Made by a program: the position numbers and the translations under genes. DNA of 64,000 bases from Formosa sp. Hel3_A1_48. Its GTDB lineage: Bacteria > Bacteroidota > Bacteroidia > Flavobacteriales > Flavobacteriaceae. The notes under the pieces are model-generated. The model did no database searches and was not told the DNA's origin. It saw only the letters and a program-made list of their open reading frames with translations. Below, piece by piece: positions 27,427 to 36,214 of this stretch. Positions within the stretch are counted from its first letter, which is position 1. Each line of letters begins with the position of its first letter. The stretch lies in assembly GCF_001735715.1 (NCBI RefSeq), contig NZ_CP017259.1, positions 1,485,501 through 1,549,500 of the forward strand. Direction: 5' to 3'.

Positions 27427-28659
27427 TTAACTCAGCATACGTTGGGCTTTTTTTAGAGCTGCAACCAACAGATCTATCTCTTCTTTTGTGTTGTAGAAAG
27501 CAAAAGACGCGCGCGCAGTTCCTGAGATACCGTAAAAATCCATAATTGGTTGTGCGCAATGTTGGCCGGTTCTGATGGCAATACCTAATTTGTCTATAAT
27601 AGTGCCTAGATCGTAAGCATGAACACCCTCAATATTGAACGAGATAACAGATGTTTTGTTGCTTGAGGTGCCATAAATCTTTAAGCCCTCAATTTCCAGC
27701 AGCTTAGTGGTGGCGTAGGCTAAAAGCTCATTTTCATAGGCCGCTATGTGTTCGAATCCAATAGAATTCATATAATCTATAGCAGCTCCAAAAGCTATCC
27801 CACCACAAATATTTGGTGTTCCAGCCTCAAATTTATGTGGTAAATCCGCATAAGTTGTCTTGTCGAAAGTAACCTCGGAAATCATTTCACCACCACCCTG
27901 GTATGGAGGTAGTTTTTTTAACCACTCTTCTTTGGCATATAACATTCCTACACCAGTTGGGCCACACATTTTATGGGCCGATGTGACGTAGAAATCAACA
28001 TCCAACTCTTGTACATCGGACTTAATGTGTGGGCAAGCTTGTGCGCCATCTACAAGTACAGCTGCACCTACACTGTGGGCTTTTGTAATAATTTTTTTGA
28101 TGGGGTTGATGGTGCCTAAAGCATTTGAAATATGATTCGTAAAAATTAATTTAGGTTTTAATTTTAGGAGGGTCTCAAATTCATCCATGTCTAGCTCCCC
28201 TTCTTGAGTCATTGGAATTACTTTAAGTAGTGCTCCTGTTTTTTCACAAAGCATTTGCCATGGAACAATATTACTGTGGTGTTCAAGAGCAGAAACCAAT
28301 ACGACATCATTTTTTTTAAGGATAGATCTGAAGCCACTGGCAACAAGATTAATGCTGTGTGTTGTTCCCGACGTGAAAATGATTTCGTGTGCGTGTTTAG
28401 CATTAAAATGTTTCTGTATGGTTTGCCTCGATTCTTCATATTTATCTGTAGCTTCCTGACTGAGTTGGTGTACACCGCGGTGAATATTAGCATTGTATAA
28501 GCTGTAATAATCAACAATTACATCAATCACCTGCTTTGGGGTTTGTGCAGTTGCAGCATTGTCAAAATAAACCAAAGACTTCCCATTGATTTTCCGGTTT
28601 AATATGGGAAAATCTTTTCGAATTTCGTGGACATTTAAATAAGTATTCTGATTTTTCAT
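27427..28659 (-). CDS. sufS: Cysteine desulfurase SufS
   Basis: A PLP enzyme that removes sulfur from cysteine to feed SufE and SufBCD. The 410-residue length is typical. Visible features are the N-terminal DFPILNRKINGKSLVYFDNAATAQTP-like opening, the PLP-binding Lys in TSAHKMCGPTG, the His that stacks on PLP (ALEHHSNIVPW), the active-site Cys region RTGQHCAQP and the C-terminal ARASFAFYNTKEE. The start codon shares one base with the sufD stop, implying coupled translation. This is a group II (SufS) rather than NifS/IscS protein by the short Cys loop. Secure. Confidence 0.96.
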   Translation of the reverse strand: MKNQNTYLNVHEIRKDFPILNRKINGKSLVYFDNAATAQTPKQVIDVIVDYYSLYNANIHRGVHQLSQEATDKYEESRQTIQKHFNAKHAHEIIFTSGTTHSINLVASGFRSILKKNDVVLVSALEHHSNIVPWQMLCEKTGALLKVIPMTQEGELDMDEFETLLKLKPKLIFTNHISNALGTINPIKKIITKAHSVGAAVLVDGAQACPHIKSDVQELDVDFYVTSAHKMCGPTGVGMLYAKEEWLKKLPPYQGGGEMISEVTFDKTTYADLPHKFEAGTPNICGGIAFGAAIDYMNSIGFEHIAAYENELLAYATTKLLEIEGLKIYGTSSNKTSVISFNIEGVHAYDLGTIIDKLGIAIRTGQHCAQPIMDFYGISGTARASFAFYNTKEEIDLLVAALKKAQRMLS

Positions 28660-29975
28660 TACAAATCAAATCCAATATTAACACCAAGTTTTTGTGCGAT
28701 CAATTTATTAATTCGATTTTTGAGCTGTGGAATTTTAACGCTTTCTAGAACATTGTTAGCGAATGCATACATCAGCAATGCTTTTGCTTCCTTTTCTGGA
28801 ATACCGCGCGCACGCAGGTAAAACATGGCATTTTCATCCAATTGACCTATGGTACAACCGTGAGAACATTTTACATCATCTGCAAATATTTCAAGTTGTG
28901 GTTTTGTGTTTATAGTCGCTTTATCATTGACCAATAAATTATTGTTCGCTTGGAAGGCGTTTGTTTTTTGAGCTTCCTTTTCAACGACAACTTTACCATT
29001 AAAAATACCAACAGCACTATCGCCAAAAATCCCTTTGTAATCTTGATGACTTTCACAATTAGGTTCTATATGATGCACGAGCGTGTTGTGGTCTACATGT
29101 TGTTTGTTACCAATGATTGTAACTCCTTTTAATGTGGAATCAATGCGCTGTCCTTTTTGATAAAAGTTCAGGTTATTTCTCGTGAGCTTTCCTCCAAAAC
29201 TAAAGGTGTGAACGGCAACATTACTTTCTTTATGTTGTTCAATGAATGTATTGTCTATAAGTGACGCTTCAGATTTATCGTTTTGTACTTTGTAGTAATC
29301 AATAACAGCTCGTTTACCTGCAAAAATTTCTGTCACACTATTTGTTAGAGTTGGATTTTCACTTAAACTTTGGTGGCGCTCGATGATTTGTACATGCGCA
29401 TTTTCATCAACCACGATTAAGTTTCTGGGCTGCAATAACATAGCTGTCTCCTTTCCTGTAGAAAAATGTATGATTTGAATCGGCCGATCAGAAAGTTTAT
29501 TCCTTTTGATATGAATGTAAGCTCCTTCGTGGCAAAAGGCAGTGTTTAGCGCATTTAATCCGTTTTTTTCAGCAATTTTATTGAAATAGTTTTCAATTAC
29601 TGCTTGATATTTTGACTTGTTCAATGCAGAAGACATGAGGCAAACGTCAATGGCTTCGTGGGTAGTTTTAGATAAATGTGAAGCATATTGTCCATCCACG
29701 AAGACAATTTTGTAACTATCGATATCTTGTATCAAATAGGGCTGTACATCTTTGTATTCAATTGTATTTTCGGTGTTTGCAAAAACACTAAAGTCTTCCT
29801 TAAGGACTTTAGTTAACGAAGTATACTTCCAGTCCTCATTTTTTTTAGTTGGAAAACCTTCATTTTCAAAAACTTTAATCGCCTCACCTCTTAAGTTAGC
29901 CATTAAGTTGCTTTCCATTGAAATTTGATTTTCAAAGGCAATAAAGGAAGACAATAATTTTTCTTTTAGGCTCAT
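28659..29975 (-). CDS. sufD: Fe-S cluster assembly protein SufD
   Basis: A 438-residue scaffold subunit of the SufBC2D complex. The SufB/SufD beta-helix core occupies about 140-410, with HEGAYIHIKRNKLSD, and the C-terminal region FADDVKCSHGCTIGQLD is the strongly conserved signature with the Cys/His used at the SufB-SufD interface. The C-terminal helix region ALLMYAFANNVLESVKIP is also present. It follows sufC by 15 bases and abuts sufS. Secure. Confidence 0.95.
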   Translation of the reverse strand: MSLKEKLLSSFIAFENQISMESNLMANLRGEAIKVFENEGFPTKKNEDWKYTSLTKVLKEDFSVFANTENTIEYKDVQPYLIQDIDSYKIVFVDGQYASHLSKTTHEAIDVCLMSSALNKSKYQAVIENYFNKIAEKNGLNALNTAFCHEGAYIHIKRNKLSDRPIQIIHFSTGKETAMLLQPRNLIVVDENAHVQIIERHQSLSENPTLTNSVTEIFAGKRAVIDYYKVQNDKSEASLIDNTFIEQHKESNVAVHTFSFGGKLTRNNLNFYQKGQRIDSTLKGVTIIGNKQHVDHNTLVHHIEPNCESHQDYKGIFGDSAVGIFNGKVVVEKEAQKTNAFQANNNLLVNDKATINTKPQLEIFADDVKCSHGCTIGQLDENAMFYLRARGIPEKEAKALLMYAFANNVLESVKIPQLKNRINKLIAQKLGVNIGFDL

Positions 29976-29990
29976 AAAACCGTCAATTAT

Positions 29991-30746
29991 TTAGCGTTGA
30001 TTCACTTCTTTTTTGATCCAATCATAACCTTTTTCTTCAAGTTCAAAGGCCAGTTCTTTACCCCCAGACTTCACAATTTTTCCATCGTAAAGAACATGAA
30101 CAAAATCAGGAACAATATAATCTAATAGGCGCTGGTAATGTGTGATCACTAATACAGCATTGTCCTTGGTTTTTAATTTGTTGACGCCATTGGCTACAAT
30201 TCTTAATGCATCAATGTCAAGGCCAGAATCCGTTTCGTCCAAAATAGCTAGTTTTGGTTCCAACATTGCCATTTGAAATATTTCATTTCTTTTTTTCTCA
30301 CCCCCAGAAAAACCCTCATTGAGTGAGCGCGAAAGAAATTTGCGATCAATTTCTAAAAGTTCTGATTTTTCACGGATACGTTTCAGCATTTCGCTAGCGG
30401 GCATATCTTCTAAGCCTTTTGCTTTACGTGTTTCGTTAAGAGCTGTTTTAATAAAATTTGTAACTGTAACTCCAGGAATCTCAACAGGATATTGAAACGA
30501 CAAAAACACCCCTTGGTGTGCACGCTCTTCAACGCTCAATTCACCAATGTCCTTACCGTCGAAAAGAATTGATCCTTGCTGGATTTCATATTCTTCTTTA
30601 CCCGCAATAACCGAAGCAAGTGTACTTTTTCCAGAGCCATTGGGCCCCATTATGGCGTGTACCTCACCGGCTTTAATATCTAAATTAATTCCTTTTAGAA
30701 TAGATTTTTCGTCTATTTGTGCATGTATGTTTTTTATTTCTAGCAT
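29991..30746 (-). CDS. sufC: Fe-S cluster assembly ATPase SufC
   Basis: The 251-residue ABC-type ATPase of the SufBC2D scaffold. Walker A is GPNGSGKST, the signature loop is GFSGGEKKRNE, Walker B is LAILDETDSGLD and the switch His is in VITHYQRLLDYI. All are intact. It is separated from sufB by a small lipoprotein gene, an unusual arrangement compared with the sufBCD order of most bacteria; the lipoprotein stop is 2 bases away. Secure. Confidence 0.97.
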   Translation of the reverse strand: MLEIKNIHAQIDEKSILKGINLDIKAGEVHAIMGPNGSGKSTLASVIAGKEEYEIQQGSILFDGKDIGELSVEERAHQGVFLSFQYPVEIPGVTVTNFIKTALNETRKAKGLEDMPASEMLKRIREKSELLEIDRKFLSRSLNEGFSGGEKKRNEIFQMAMLEPKLAILDETDSGLDIDALRIVANGVNKLKTKDNAVLVITHYQRLLDYIVPDFVHVLYDGKIVKSGGKELAFELEEKGYDWIKKEVNQR

Positions 30747-30748
30747 AG

Positions 30749-31102
30749 TTAATTTGTTCCTAGAATTAGCGTATTATTAGGTTTTTCATCTGCTTTAACA
30801 GATATGATTTTTTTGATATCAAATTTCTTTTCCCACAGGATTTTTTCATGTTTTTCAGTAGAAATAATCCCTTTGAGTTCTACGTAAATCATTTCTGAGT
30901 CAGTTGCTTGAAGTTGTGCCGCTCGCTTGTTGAGCTCAAGTGCTTTTTCGCTCATGTAAACCCCATATATTTCGTGATCTGTCTGCAACACAGCGGCATC
31001 ATCAAAGAACAGATATCCCCCTTTAATGGTTGTAAGCTTTTCGGAAGAATTTACACATCCAAAATTGATTATAAACAGAAATATAAAGCTGATTTTTTTC
31101 AT
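30749..31102 (-). CDS. Small NlpE-like OB-fold lipoprotein inside the SUF operon
   Basis: A 117-residue protein with a lipoprotein signal (FIFLFIINFGC, lipid Cys at 16). The mature part has the pattern GGYLFFDDAAVLQT, a short turn, then ALELNKRAAQL and MIYVELKGIIS, which recalls the C-terminal OB domain of NlpE-type envelope stress lipoproteins (a sheet beginning GxYxxxxDAAxF). The CxxC-bearing N-terminal NlpE domain is absent. The gene lies between sufB (11 bases) and sufC (2 bases). NlpE relation is my reading of the pattern, not a search result; a role in sensing metal or oxidative stress would be inference. Confidence 0.7.
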   Translation of the reverse strand: MKKISFIFLFIINFGCVNSSEKLTTIKGGYLFFDDAAVLQTDHEIYGVYMSEKALELNKRAAQLQATDSEMIYVELKGIISTEKHEKILWEKKFDIKKIISVKADEKPNNTLILGTN

Positions 31103-31113
31103 GATTCTAAAAT

Positions 31114-32562
31114 TTACCCAACAGAGCCTTCAAGACTTATTTCTAATAATTTTTGCGCCTCAACGGCAAATTCCATAGGCAATTTGTTAAGTACATCTTT
31201 GCTAAAACCATTTACAATAAGCGCAATGGCTTTTTCAGTATCAATACCTCTTTGATTACAATAAAATATTTGATCTTCACCGATTTTACTCGTAGTGGCC
31301 TCATGTTCAATTTGTGCTGTTTTATTTTTGGCTTCAATGTAAGGAAAAGTGTGTGCCCCACATTCATTACCCATCAATAAGCTATCGCATTGGGAGAAAT
31401 TTCGGGCGTTAGTCGCTCTAGAGCTTACTTGCACTAATCCTCTGTAACTATTTTGTGATTTTCCTGCGGAAATTCCCTTGCTTATAATGGTTGATTTAGT
31501 GTTTTTACCGAGGTGAATCATTTTGGTGCCTGTATCTGCTTGTTGGTAGTTATTGGTTACAGCTATTGAGTAAAATTCACCAACAGAATTATCACCTTTT
31601 AAAACACATGACGGATATTTCCAAGTTACCGCGCTACCCGTTTCCACTTGGGTCCATGAGATCTTTGCATTTTTTTCGCACAATCCGCGCTTTGTAACAA
31701 AGTTGTAAACTCCTCCTTTTCCTTCCGCATTCCCAGGATACCAGTTTTGAACAGTAGAGTATTTAATTTCTGCATCTTCTAATGCAATAAGTTCCACTAC
31801 TGCTGCATGCAATTGATTTTCATCCCGACTTGGCGCTGTGCATCCTTCTAAATAACTTACGTAACTTCCTTGGTCTGCGATAACTAATGTGCGCTCAAAC
31901 TGTCCTGTTCCAGCTTGGTTTATTCTAAAGTAGGTAGAGAGTTCCATTGGGCAGCGCACACCTTTTGGGATGTAGCAAAAACTTCCATCACTAAATACTG
32001 CGCTGTTCAATGCAGCATAATAGTTATCTCTTTTGGGGACAATTGTACCTATATATTTTTTGACCAATTCAGGGTGTTCTTTTATGGCTTCAGAAATGCT
32101 CATAAAAATGATGCCTTTTTCCGATAATGTCTTCTTAAAAGTAGTGGCGACTGATACTGAATCAACAACAACATCCATTGCAACTCCTGATAGTTTTTTC
32201 TGTTCGTCTAAAGAAATGCCCAGTTTCTCAAATGTTGCTAAAAGTTCTGGATCTACTTCGTCCAGAGAATCGTATTTCGGCTTGCTGTTGGGTGCCGAGT
32301 AATAGGATATGGCTTGAAAATCAGGTTTTTCATATGAAACGTTCGCCCAATCAGGTTCATCCATTTCTTTCCAAATCTTGAAGGCTTCTAGGCGCCAATC
32401 GGTCATCCATTTGGGTTCATTTTTTTTCTCAGAAATGGCGCGTACAATAGACTCATCTAGGCCTACAGGAAAGGTCTCAGACTCTATATCTGTGTAAAAA
32501 CCATATTCGTACTGCTTGGTTTTTAGCTCTTCTCTTAAGTCGTCTTCAGTGTACTTATTCAT
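31114..32562 (-). CDS. sufB: Fe-S cluster assembly protein SufB
   Basis: The 482-residue scaffold subunit on which Fe-S clusters are built. It has the SufB N-terminal domain (about 1-130), the beta-helix core (about 180-440) with the conserved [21 protein letters not shown]-type strand (the Cys involved in sulfur handling), [17 protein letters not shown] carrying the conserved Cys, and the C-terminal [17 protein letters not shown] segment with key Glu/His residues. Length matches the 495-residue E. coli protein. It is 20 bases downstream of sufA, the first gene of the operon. Secure. Confidence 0.97.
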   Translation of the reverse strand: MNKYTEDDLREELKTKQYEYGFYTDIESETFPVGLDESIVRAISEKKNEPKWMTDWRLEAFKIWKEMDEPDWANVSYEKPDFQAISYYSAPNSKPKYDSLDEVDPELLATFEKLGISLDEQKKLSGVAMDVVVDSVSVATTFKKTLSEKGIIFMSISEAIKEHPELVKKYIGTIVPKRDNYYAALNSAVFSDGSFCYIPKGVRCPMELSTYFRINQAGTGQFERTLVIADQGSYVSYLEGCTAPSRDENQLHAAVVELIALEDAEIKYSTVQNWYPGNAEGKGGVYNFVTKRGLCEKNAKISWTQVETGSAVTWKYPSCVLKGDNSVGEFYSIAVTNNYQQADTGTKMIHLGKNTKSTIISKGISAGKSQNSYRGLVQVSSRATNARNFSQCDSLLMGNECGAHTFPYIEAKNKTAQIEHEATTSKIGEDQIFYCNQRGIDTEKAIALIVNGFSKDVLNKLPMEFAVEAQKLLEISLEGSVG

Positions 32563-32582
32563 TCCTGTGTTTTGTTAATTAT

Positions 32583-32912
32583 TTAAAGAGAAAAAGATTC
32601 TCCACAACCACACGTGCGGTTGGCATTTGGGTTTTTAAAAACGAAACCACTACCGTTAAGACCACCTGAATAGTCCAAGGTTGTTCCGATGAGGTATAGA
32701 AAGCTTTTGGTGTCTACAATTATTTTGATGCCATTGTCTTCAAAGAGTTTATCGCTTTCATTTTGGCTTTTATCAAATTTTAAATCATAGGATAAGCCTG
32801 AGCAACCTCCGCTTTTTACCCCTACACGAACAAAATCGGTTGCTGGATTAAAGCCATCCTCTTGCATGAGGGTTTCAACTTTACTTTTTGCTACTTCGCT
32901 TACATTTATCAT
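32583..32912 (-). CDS. sufA: A-type Fe-S carrier (SufA/IscA family)
   Basis: A 109-residue HesB/IscA-type carrier, first gene of the SUF operon. The three conserved cysteines are present: one in GVKSGGCSGLSY and two in the C-terminal CGCGESFSL. The intervening DFDG-like beta region (DNGIKIIVDTKSFLYLIG) is typical. It accepts clusters from SufBCD and delivers them to apoproteins. A -7 promoter box lies 34 bases upstream, marking the probable transcription start of the whole ten-gene operon. I see no obvious Rrf2-type operator. Secure as an A-type carrier; sufA and erpA cannot be told apart by sequence alone. Confidence 0.93.
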   Translation of the reverse strand: MINVSEVAKSKVETLMQEDGFNPATDFVRVGVKSGGCSGLSYDLKFDKSQNESDKLFEDNGIKIIVDTKSFLYLIGTTLDYSGGLNGSGFVFKNPNANRTCGCGESFSL

Positions 32913-32946
32913 AACTTCTTAAATAGAAAGTTTCTAAATTAGGGAA

Positions 32947-32954
32947 CAAATATA
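32947..32954 (-). promoter_or_regulatory. -7 promoter element of the SUF operon
   Basis: On the minus strand TATATTTG matches TAnnTTTG, 34 bases before the sufA start. No TTG at the ideal -33 distance is seen, which may mean help from an activator. Confidence 0.6.
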
Positions 32955-33018
32955 CAACATAACACCTTACGATGCTATTTCCTAACATTATATTAGCATA
33001 TGCAATTATAGGTTTTTA

Positions 33019-34092
33019 TTATGGTTGTGCGTACTCAGGGTTATTAATGAAGCTAAAATCTGAGAGCGATAACAAAAATGCTTTGAGATTTGCTTTTTCT
33101 GTTGGGTTTAGTTGCACCCCGCCTTGTGCTACTTTTTTCATCAGTGGATCTACAGTCGAAGAATTTTGTAGTCCTTCGCTGTAGTGGTCGATTACTTCCT
33201 CTAAGGTTGCAAATCTCCCGTCATGCATATAAGGTGCTGTAAAGGCTAGATTGCGCAGCGACGGTGATTTAAACTTGGCATTGTCATTAGGGTCGCCTGT
33301 AGCAAGCGCCAGCCCCAAGTCTGTCGGGTTGGCATCTAGCCCGTTGTTGTGAAATTTATTATCAGTCCAAAGAGGGTTGTTTTCACTGCCGTGACAATGA
33401 AAACAATCGCCACGATTTTCATCCATAAAAATATTAAATCCTTCAATTTCTTCTGAAGTAAGGGTAGCTTCCCCCAAAAGATAGCGGTCAAATTTTGAAT
33501 CAGCTGAAATAATACTGCGTTCGAATTGTGCGATGGCTTTACTTATCCCGACAGAGTCAATTGTTGCGCTTCCAAAAGCCTGTTCAAAAAGTGGGGGATA
33601 TGTAGTGTCTTGCTGGAGCTTATGCACAAGACTTTGGAGGGTGTTGTGCATTTCAATAGGGTTAGTTATGGGGTCAAATACCTGCCGCTCAAGGCCTAAT
33701 TCTCTTCCATCCCAGAAAAACCTATCATCATAATTCCATGCTAAGTTAAATAGGGGCATACCATTCCTGGTTCCTTCAATGTTATCTATGCCTATACTGT
33801 ATCGCAGGCCATCGGTAAAGGCCTTTGTTGGATTGTGGCAGCTGGCGCAAGATTGAGTGTTGTCGGCTGAAAGTTGTTTGTCAAAAAACAATAGTTTGCC
33901 TAATGCAATACCCTCTTGAGTCAAAGGGTTATTCGTTGGAATTACAGGCGGTAAGATTCGTCCTTGGAATACTTCTGGGATGTTTAAATTTACGGGCGTT
34001 GGGACATAGCCATTAATTACAGCTGCCTCATCCTCTGAACAAGAAAGGCATAGGGCGAAAATGAAGATTATATGTTTTAAATTGTTACTCAA
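33019..34092 (-). CDS. Di-heme cytochrome c peroxidase / MauG-MbnH family lipoprotein
   Basis: A 357-residue exported di-heme protein. The two heme-binding motifs are CASCH (residues 82-86) and CFHCH (230-234). The start is TTG at 34092, overlapping the MbnP-like gene by 8 bases; no ATG is available before the signal peptide, whose lipobox is CLSC (Cys at 18). The body has the two-domain fold of bacterial cytochrome c peroxidases, with FFWDGRELGLERQV and PSLRNLAFTAPYMHDGR typical of the family. Members either reduce peroxide or, like MauG and MbnH, oxidise a partner protein. Coupling to an MbnP-like gene favours the second role, but the heme axial ligands that would decide this cannot be assigned by eye. 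Confidence 0.92.
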   Translation of the reverse strand: MSNNLKHIIFIFALCLSCSEDEAAVINGYVPTPVNLNIPEVFQGRILPPVIPTNNPLTQEGIALGKLLFFDKQLSADNTQSCASCHNPTKAFTDGLRYSIGIDNIEGTRNGMPLFNLAWNYDDRFFWDGRELGLERQVFDPITNPIEMHNTLQSLVHKLQQDTTYPPLFEQAFGSATIDSVGISKAIAQFERSIISADSKFDRYLLGEATLTSEEIEGFNIFMDENRGDCFHCHGSENNPLWTDNKFHNNGLDANPTDLGLALATGDPNDNAKFKSPSLRNLAFTAPYMHDGRFATLEEVIDHYSEGLQNSSTVDPLMKKVAQGGVQLNPTEKANLKAFLLSLSDFSFINNPEYAQP

Positions 34093-34855
34093 CAGATACT
34101 AAGTTAAAAACATTTTGACCATTATTAAACATCAAAATTTGCGCCGCACTGTTGGGCATCAACATTTGATTGTATTCATTTAAATCCCACAAATAGGGGT
34201 TTTCAAACCATTGCGATATATCCATTTCTATATTAATTTGGGTATTCTCTGACAGTGTTATAGCGCCTAAGTTAACTTCAAAAAAGGTGTCTTGAGGGAA
34301 ACTAGGATTTGGTCCTGGGTTATCTGCCGCGCGAATTGCATGGTAATTGTATCCTGCCTGCGCTCCAGTGGAGTTTACAAACTTGCCGTCCAGCTGCATA
34401 TAGTGGTATCCACCACCCAGCATTGCTGGAACATTCCACGACACAGAGTTCAATTCAGGGTGTATTCCATCGCCATTGTCTTCATTTGTGAACCCGAAAA
34501 TAAAAGAAACCTTAGTATATTCCCCTAAAGAAACGGATTGATTTGAACTAAAATTCAATGTGCTTTCATTTTCCAAATCAACAAGGGTGTACTCGTCTAA
34601 TGTTGTGACATCTCCTGAAGCCTTGGTCAATTGTATTTTAGAAATTAGATACCTCAACCGCTCAATACTAAGTTCGTTGCCATATGCATTTATGAATTGA
34701 ATATTATTAAAGTCTTCGTTTGTTACTAATGCGTTACCCCATTTGTGTGTAAATGTCAAATTTATGGGCGCTGTAGCTAAAACATCATCTTTGTTGTCAG
34801 ATGAACAACTAAACAAAGTAAGGGTAAATATTAAAAGTGTCAGTTGAAGTTTCAT
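34085..34855 (-). CDS. MbnP-like copper-binding family lipoprotein
   Basis: A 256-residue lipoprotein (lipobox LFSC, Cys at 17) with the MbnP-family pattern: an N-terminal strand INLTFTHKWGNA, YGNELSIERLRYLISKIQL, VSFIFGFTNEDNGDGIHP, MLGGGYHYMQLDGKF and a C-terminal DISQWFENPYLWDL. In methanotrophs MbnP is a periplasmic copper-binding protein in which MbnH, a di-heme enzyme, converts a tryptophan to kynurenine. Trp residues are present at 39, in VSWNVP and in the C-terminal segment, so a substrate Trp is possible. The gene overlaps its upstream neighbour by 4 bases (ATGA) and the di-heme gene by 8 bases, showing tight coupling. Copper binding here is inferred from family and context. Confidence 0.85.
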   Translation of the reverse strand: MKLQLTLLIFTLTLFSCSSDNKDDVLATAPINLTFTHKWGNALVTNEDFNNIQFINAYGNELSIERLRYLISKIQLTKASGDVTTLDEYTLVDLENESTLNFSSNQSVSLGEYTKVSFIFGFTNEDNGDGIHPELNSVSWNVPAMLGGGYHYMQLDGKFVNSTGAQAGYNYHAIRAADNPGPNPSFPQDTFFEVNLGAITLSENTQINIEMDISQWFENPYLWDLNEYNQMLMPNSAAQILMFNNGQNVFNLVSVE

Positions 34856-36204
34856 TGGCTTGCATTGATTATTAGAATATCTGTAAAACCTTTGTTTTCC
34901 GGCAAATCTAAATTTGAACTGTTAGAATTTCCAACGCCAATTATTGTGCCATTTTCAAGCTCAGTAACATCCATTAAAAGATCAATATCACTTCCGCCCA
35001 ACGAGGATTGTGCTTTGAGTGTTCCATGGGTATTGATTTTGAAGAGCCAGGCATCATTTTGTCCATTATTATTTGTAAGATATCCGTTATCGCTTCTCGA
35101 ATTCCCAGCAACAATAAAATCATTATTTTGGGTTTTATAGATAGATTGAACACCGTCAAACCCACTTCCTCCATAACTATTTTCCCACAGCACATCGCCA
35201 TCAGAGTTTATTTTAATTGCCCAAATATCTGCAGCGCCATTGTTTGAAGAAATATCTACGTCGTTGCTTCTGCTGTCCCCAACAATAATAAAATTTCCGT
35301 CTTGAGTTCCAGTAATTGCCCTGGCTTCATCAATTTCACTACCTCCATAAGATTTTTCCCAAATTAAAGTACCTGAGCTGGAAACTTTTAAAACCCAAAA
35401 ATCATATGATCCTTTGTTATTATTGATGTCTATATCCTCGCTGTCTGAGGATCCAACAATTATGAAGTTTCCATTTTGTGTTTCAACGGCATCATAAGCC
35501 GTGTCTGTAAATGTACCTCCAAAATAACGACTCCATTGGAGGTTACCACCTGTGTCGAGTTTAATGACCCAATAATCTCCACCTGCGTGTCTTTGCGTGT
35601 TTATGCGGCTATTTCCTTCACCCCCAGAAGCTGAAACATCAAGGACACCAGATAAAAGATACCCTTGATCTTGAGTTTGAATAACAGAAAAAGCACTGTC
35701 GGCACCTGCGTAACCTAAGGATTTTTCCCAAAGTATTGTTCCTGTGGTGTTGAGTTTTGCTAACCAAAAGTCATTGTAACCCGCATTGGCTGAAACATCA
35801 TTGTCGCTGCTTTTACTGCTGCCTATAATTGCATAGCCGCCGTCATTGGTCACGATTATATCTTGTCCGCGGTCATCGTCTGTACCTCCATAAATTTTTT
35901 GCCATTGTTGTTCACCATCAGCACTAAATTTTAACAAAAGATAATCGTAAGAGTTATTGGTTTTGTTTAGAATATCCTCATCCATACTTTGGGTGTATCC
36001 CAAAACGGCATAGCCTCCATCTGAAGTGCTTACCACTGACTGAGCGCTCTCATTTCTTGTTCCCCCTAAGGTTAAAATTTGTTGAATTTCTATAGCTTCA
36101 TTTCCAGTTGAAGGTTGATCGTTTTCAGTAGAACTACACCCCACTGAGCCAAGAAGTATAATGAGAACAAAACAAACTATTTTAATGTTTTGTATTAGGG
36201 TCAT
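34852..36204 (-). CDS. Lipoprotein with seven-fold propeller-like repeats
   Basis: A 450-residue lipoprotein (signal ending LLGSVGC, Cys at 23). The mature part consists of about seven repeats of 50-60 residues, each with the pattern (D/N)GGYxxxG, YDFWxxKxxxxGxxxWExxYGG; examples are GGYAIIGSSKS, FWLAKLNTTGTILWEKS and NGNFIIVGSSDS. This would fold as a beta-propeller and is common in Bacteroidota surface proteins, usually of unknown function. It ends with a 4-base overlap with the MbnP-like gene and follows the choice-of-anchor B gene by 10 bases, so all four belong to one transcript. A binding or scaffold role for the copper/redox pair is inference. Confidence 0.82.
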   Translation of the reverse strand: MTLIQNIKIVCFVLIILLGSVGCSSTENDQPSTGNEAIEIQQILTLGGTRNESAQSVVSTSDGGYAVLGYTQSMDEDILNKTNNSYDYLLLKFSADGEQQWQKIYGGTDDDRGQDIIVTNDGGYAIIGSSKSSDNDVSANAGYNDFWLAKLNTTGTILWEKSLGYAGADSAFSVIQTQDQGYLLSGVLDVSASGGEGNSRINTQRHAGGDYWVIKLDTGGNLQWSRYFGGTFTDTAYDAVETQNGNFIIVGSSDSEDIDINNNKGSYDFWVLKVSSSGTLIWEKSYGGSEIDEARAITGTQDGNFIIVGDSRSNDVDISSNNGAADIWAIKINSDGDVLWENSYGGSGFDGVQSIYKTQNNDFIVAGNSRSDNGYLTNNNGQNDAWLFKINTHGTLKAQSSLGGSDIDLLMDVTELENGTIIGVGNSNSSNLDLPENKGFTDILIINASQ

Positions 36205-36214
36205 TTAGATTTTA

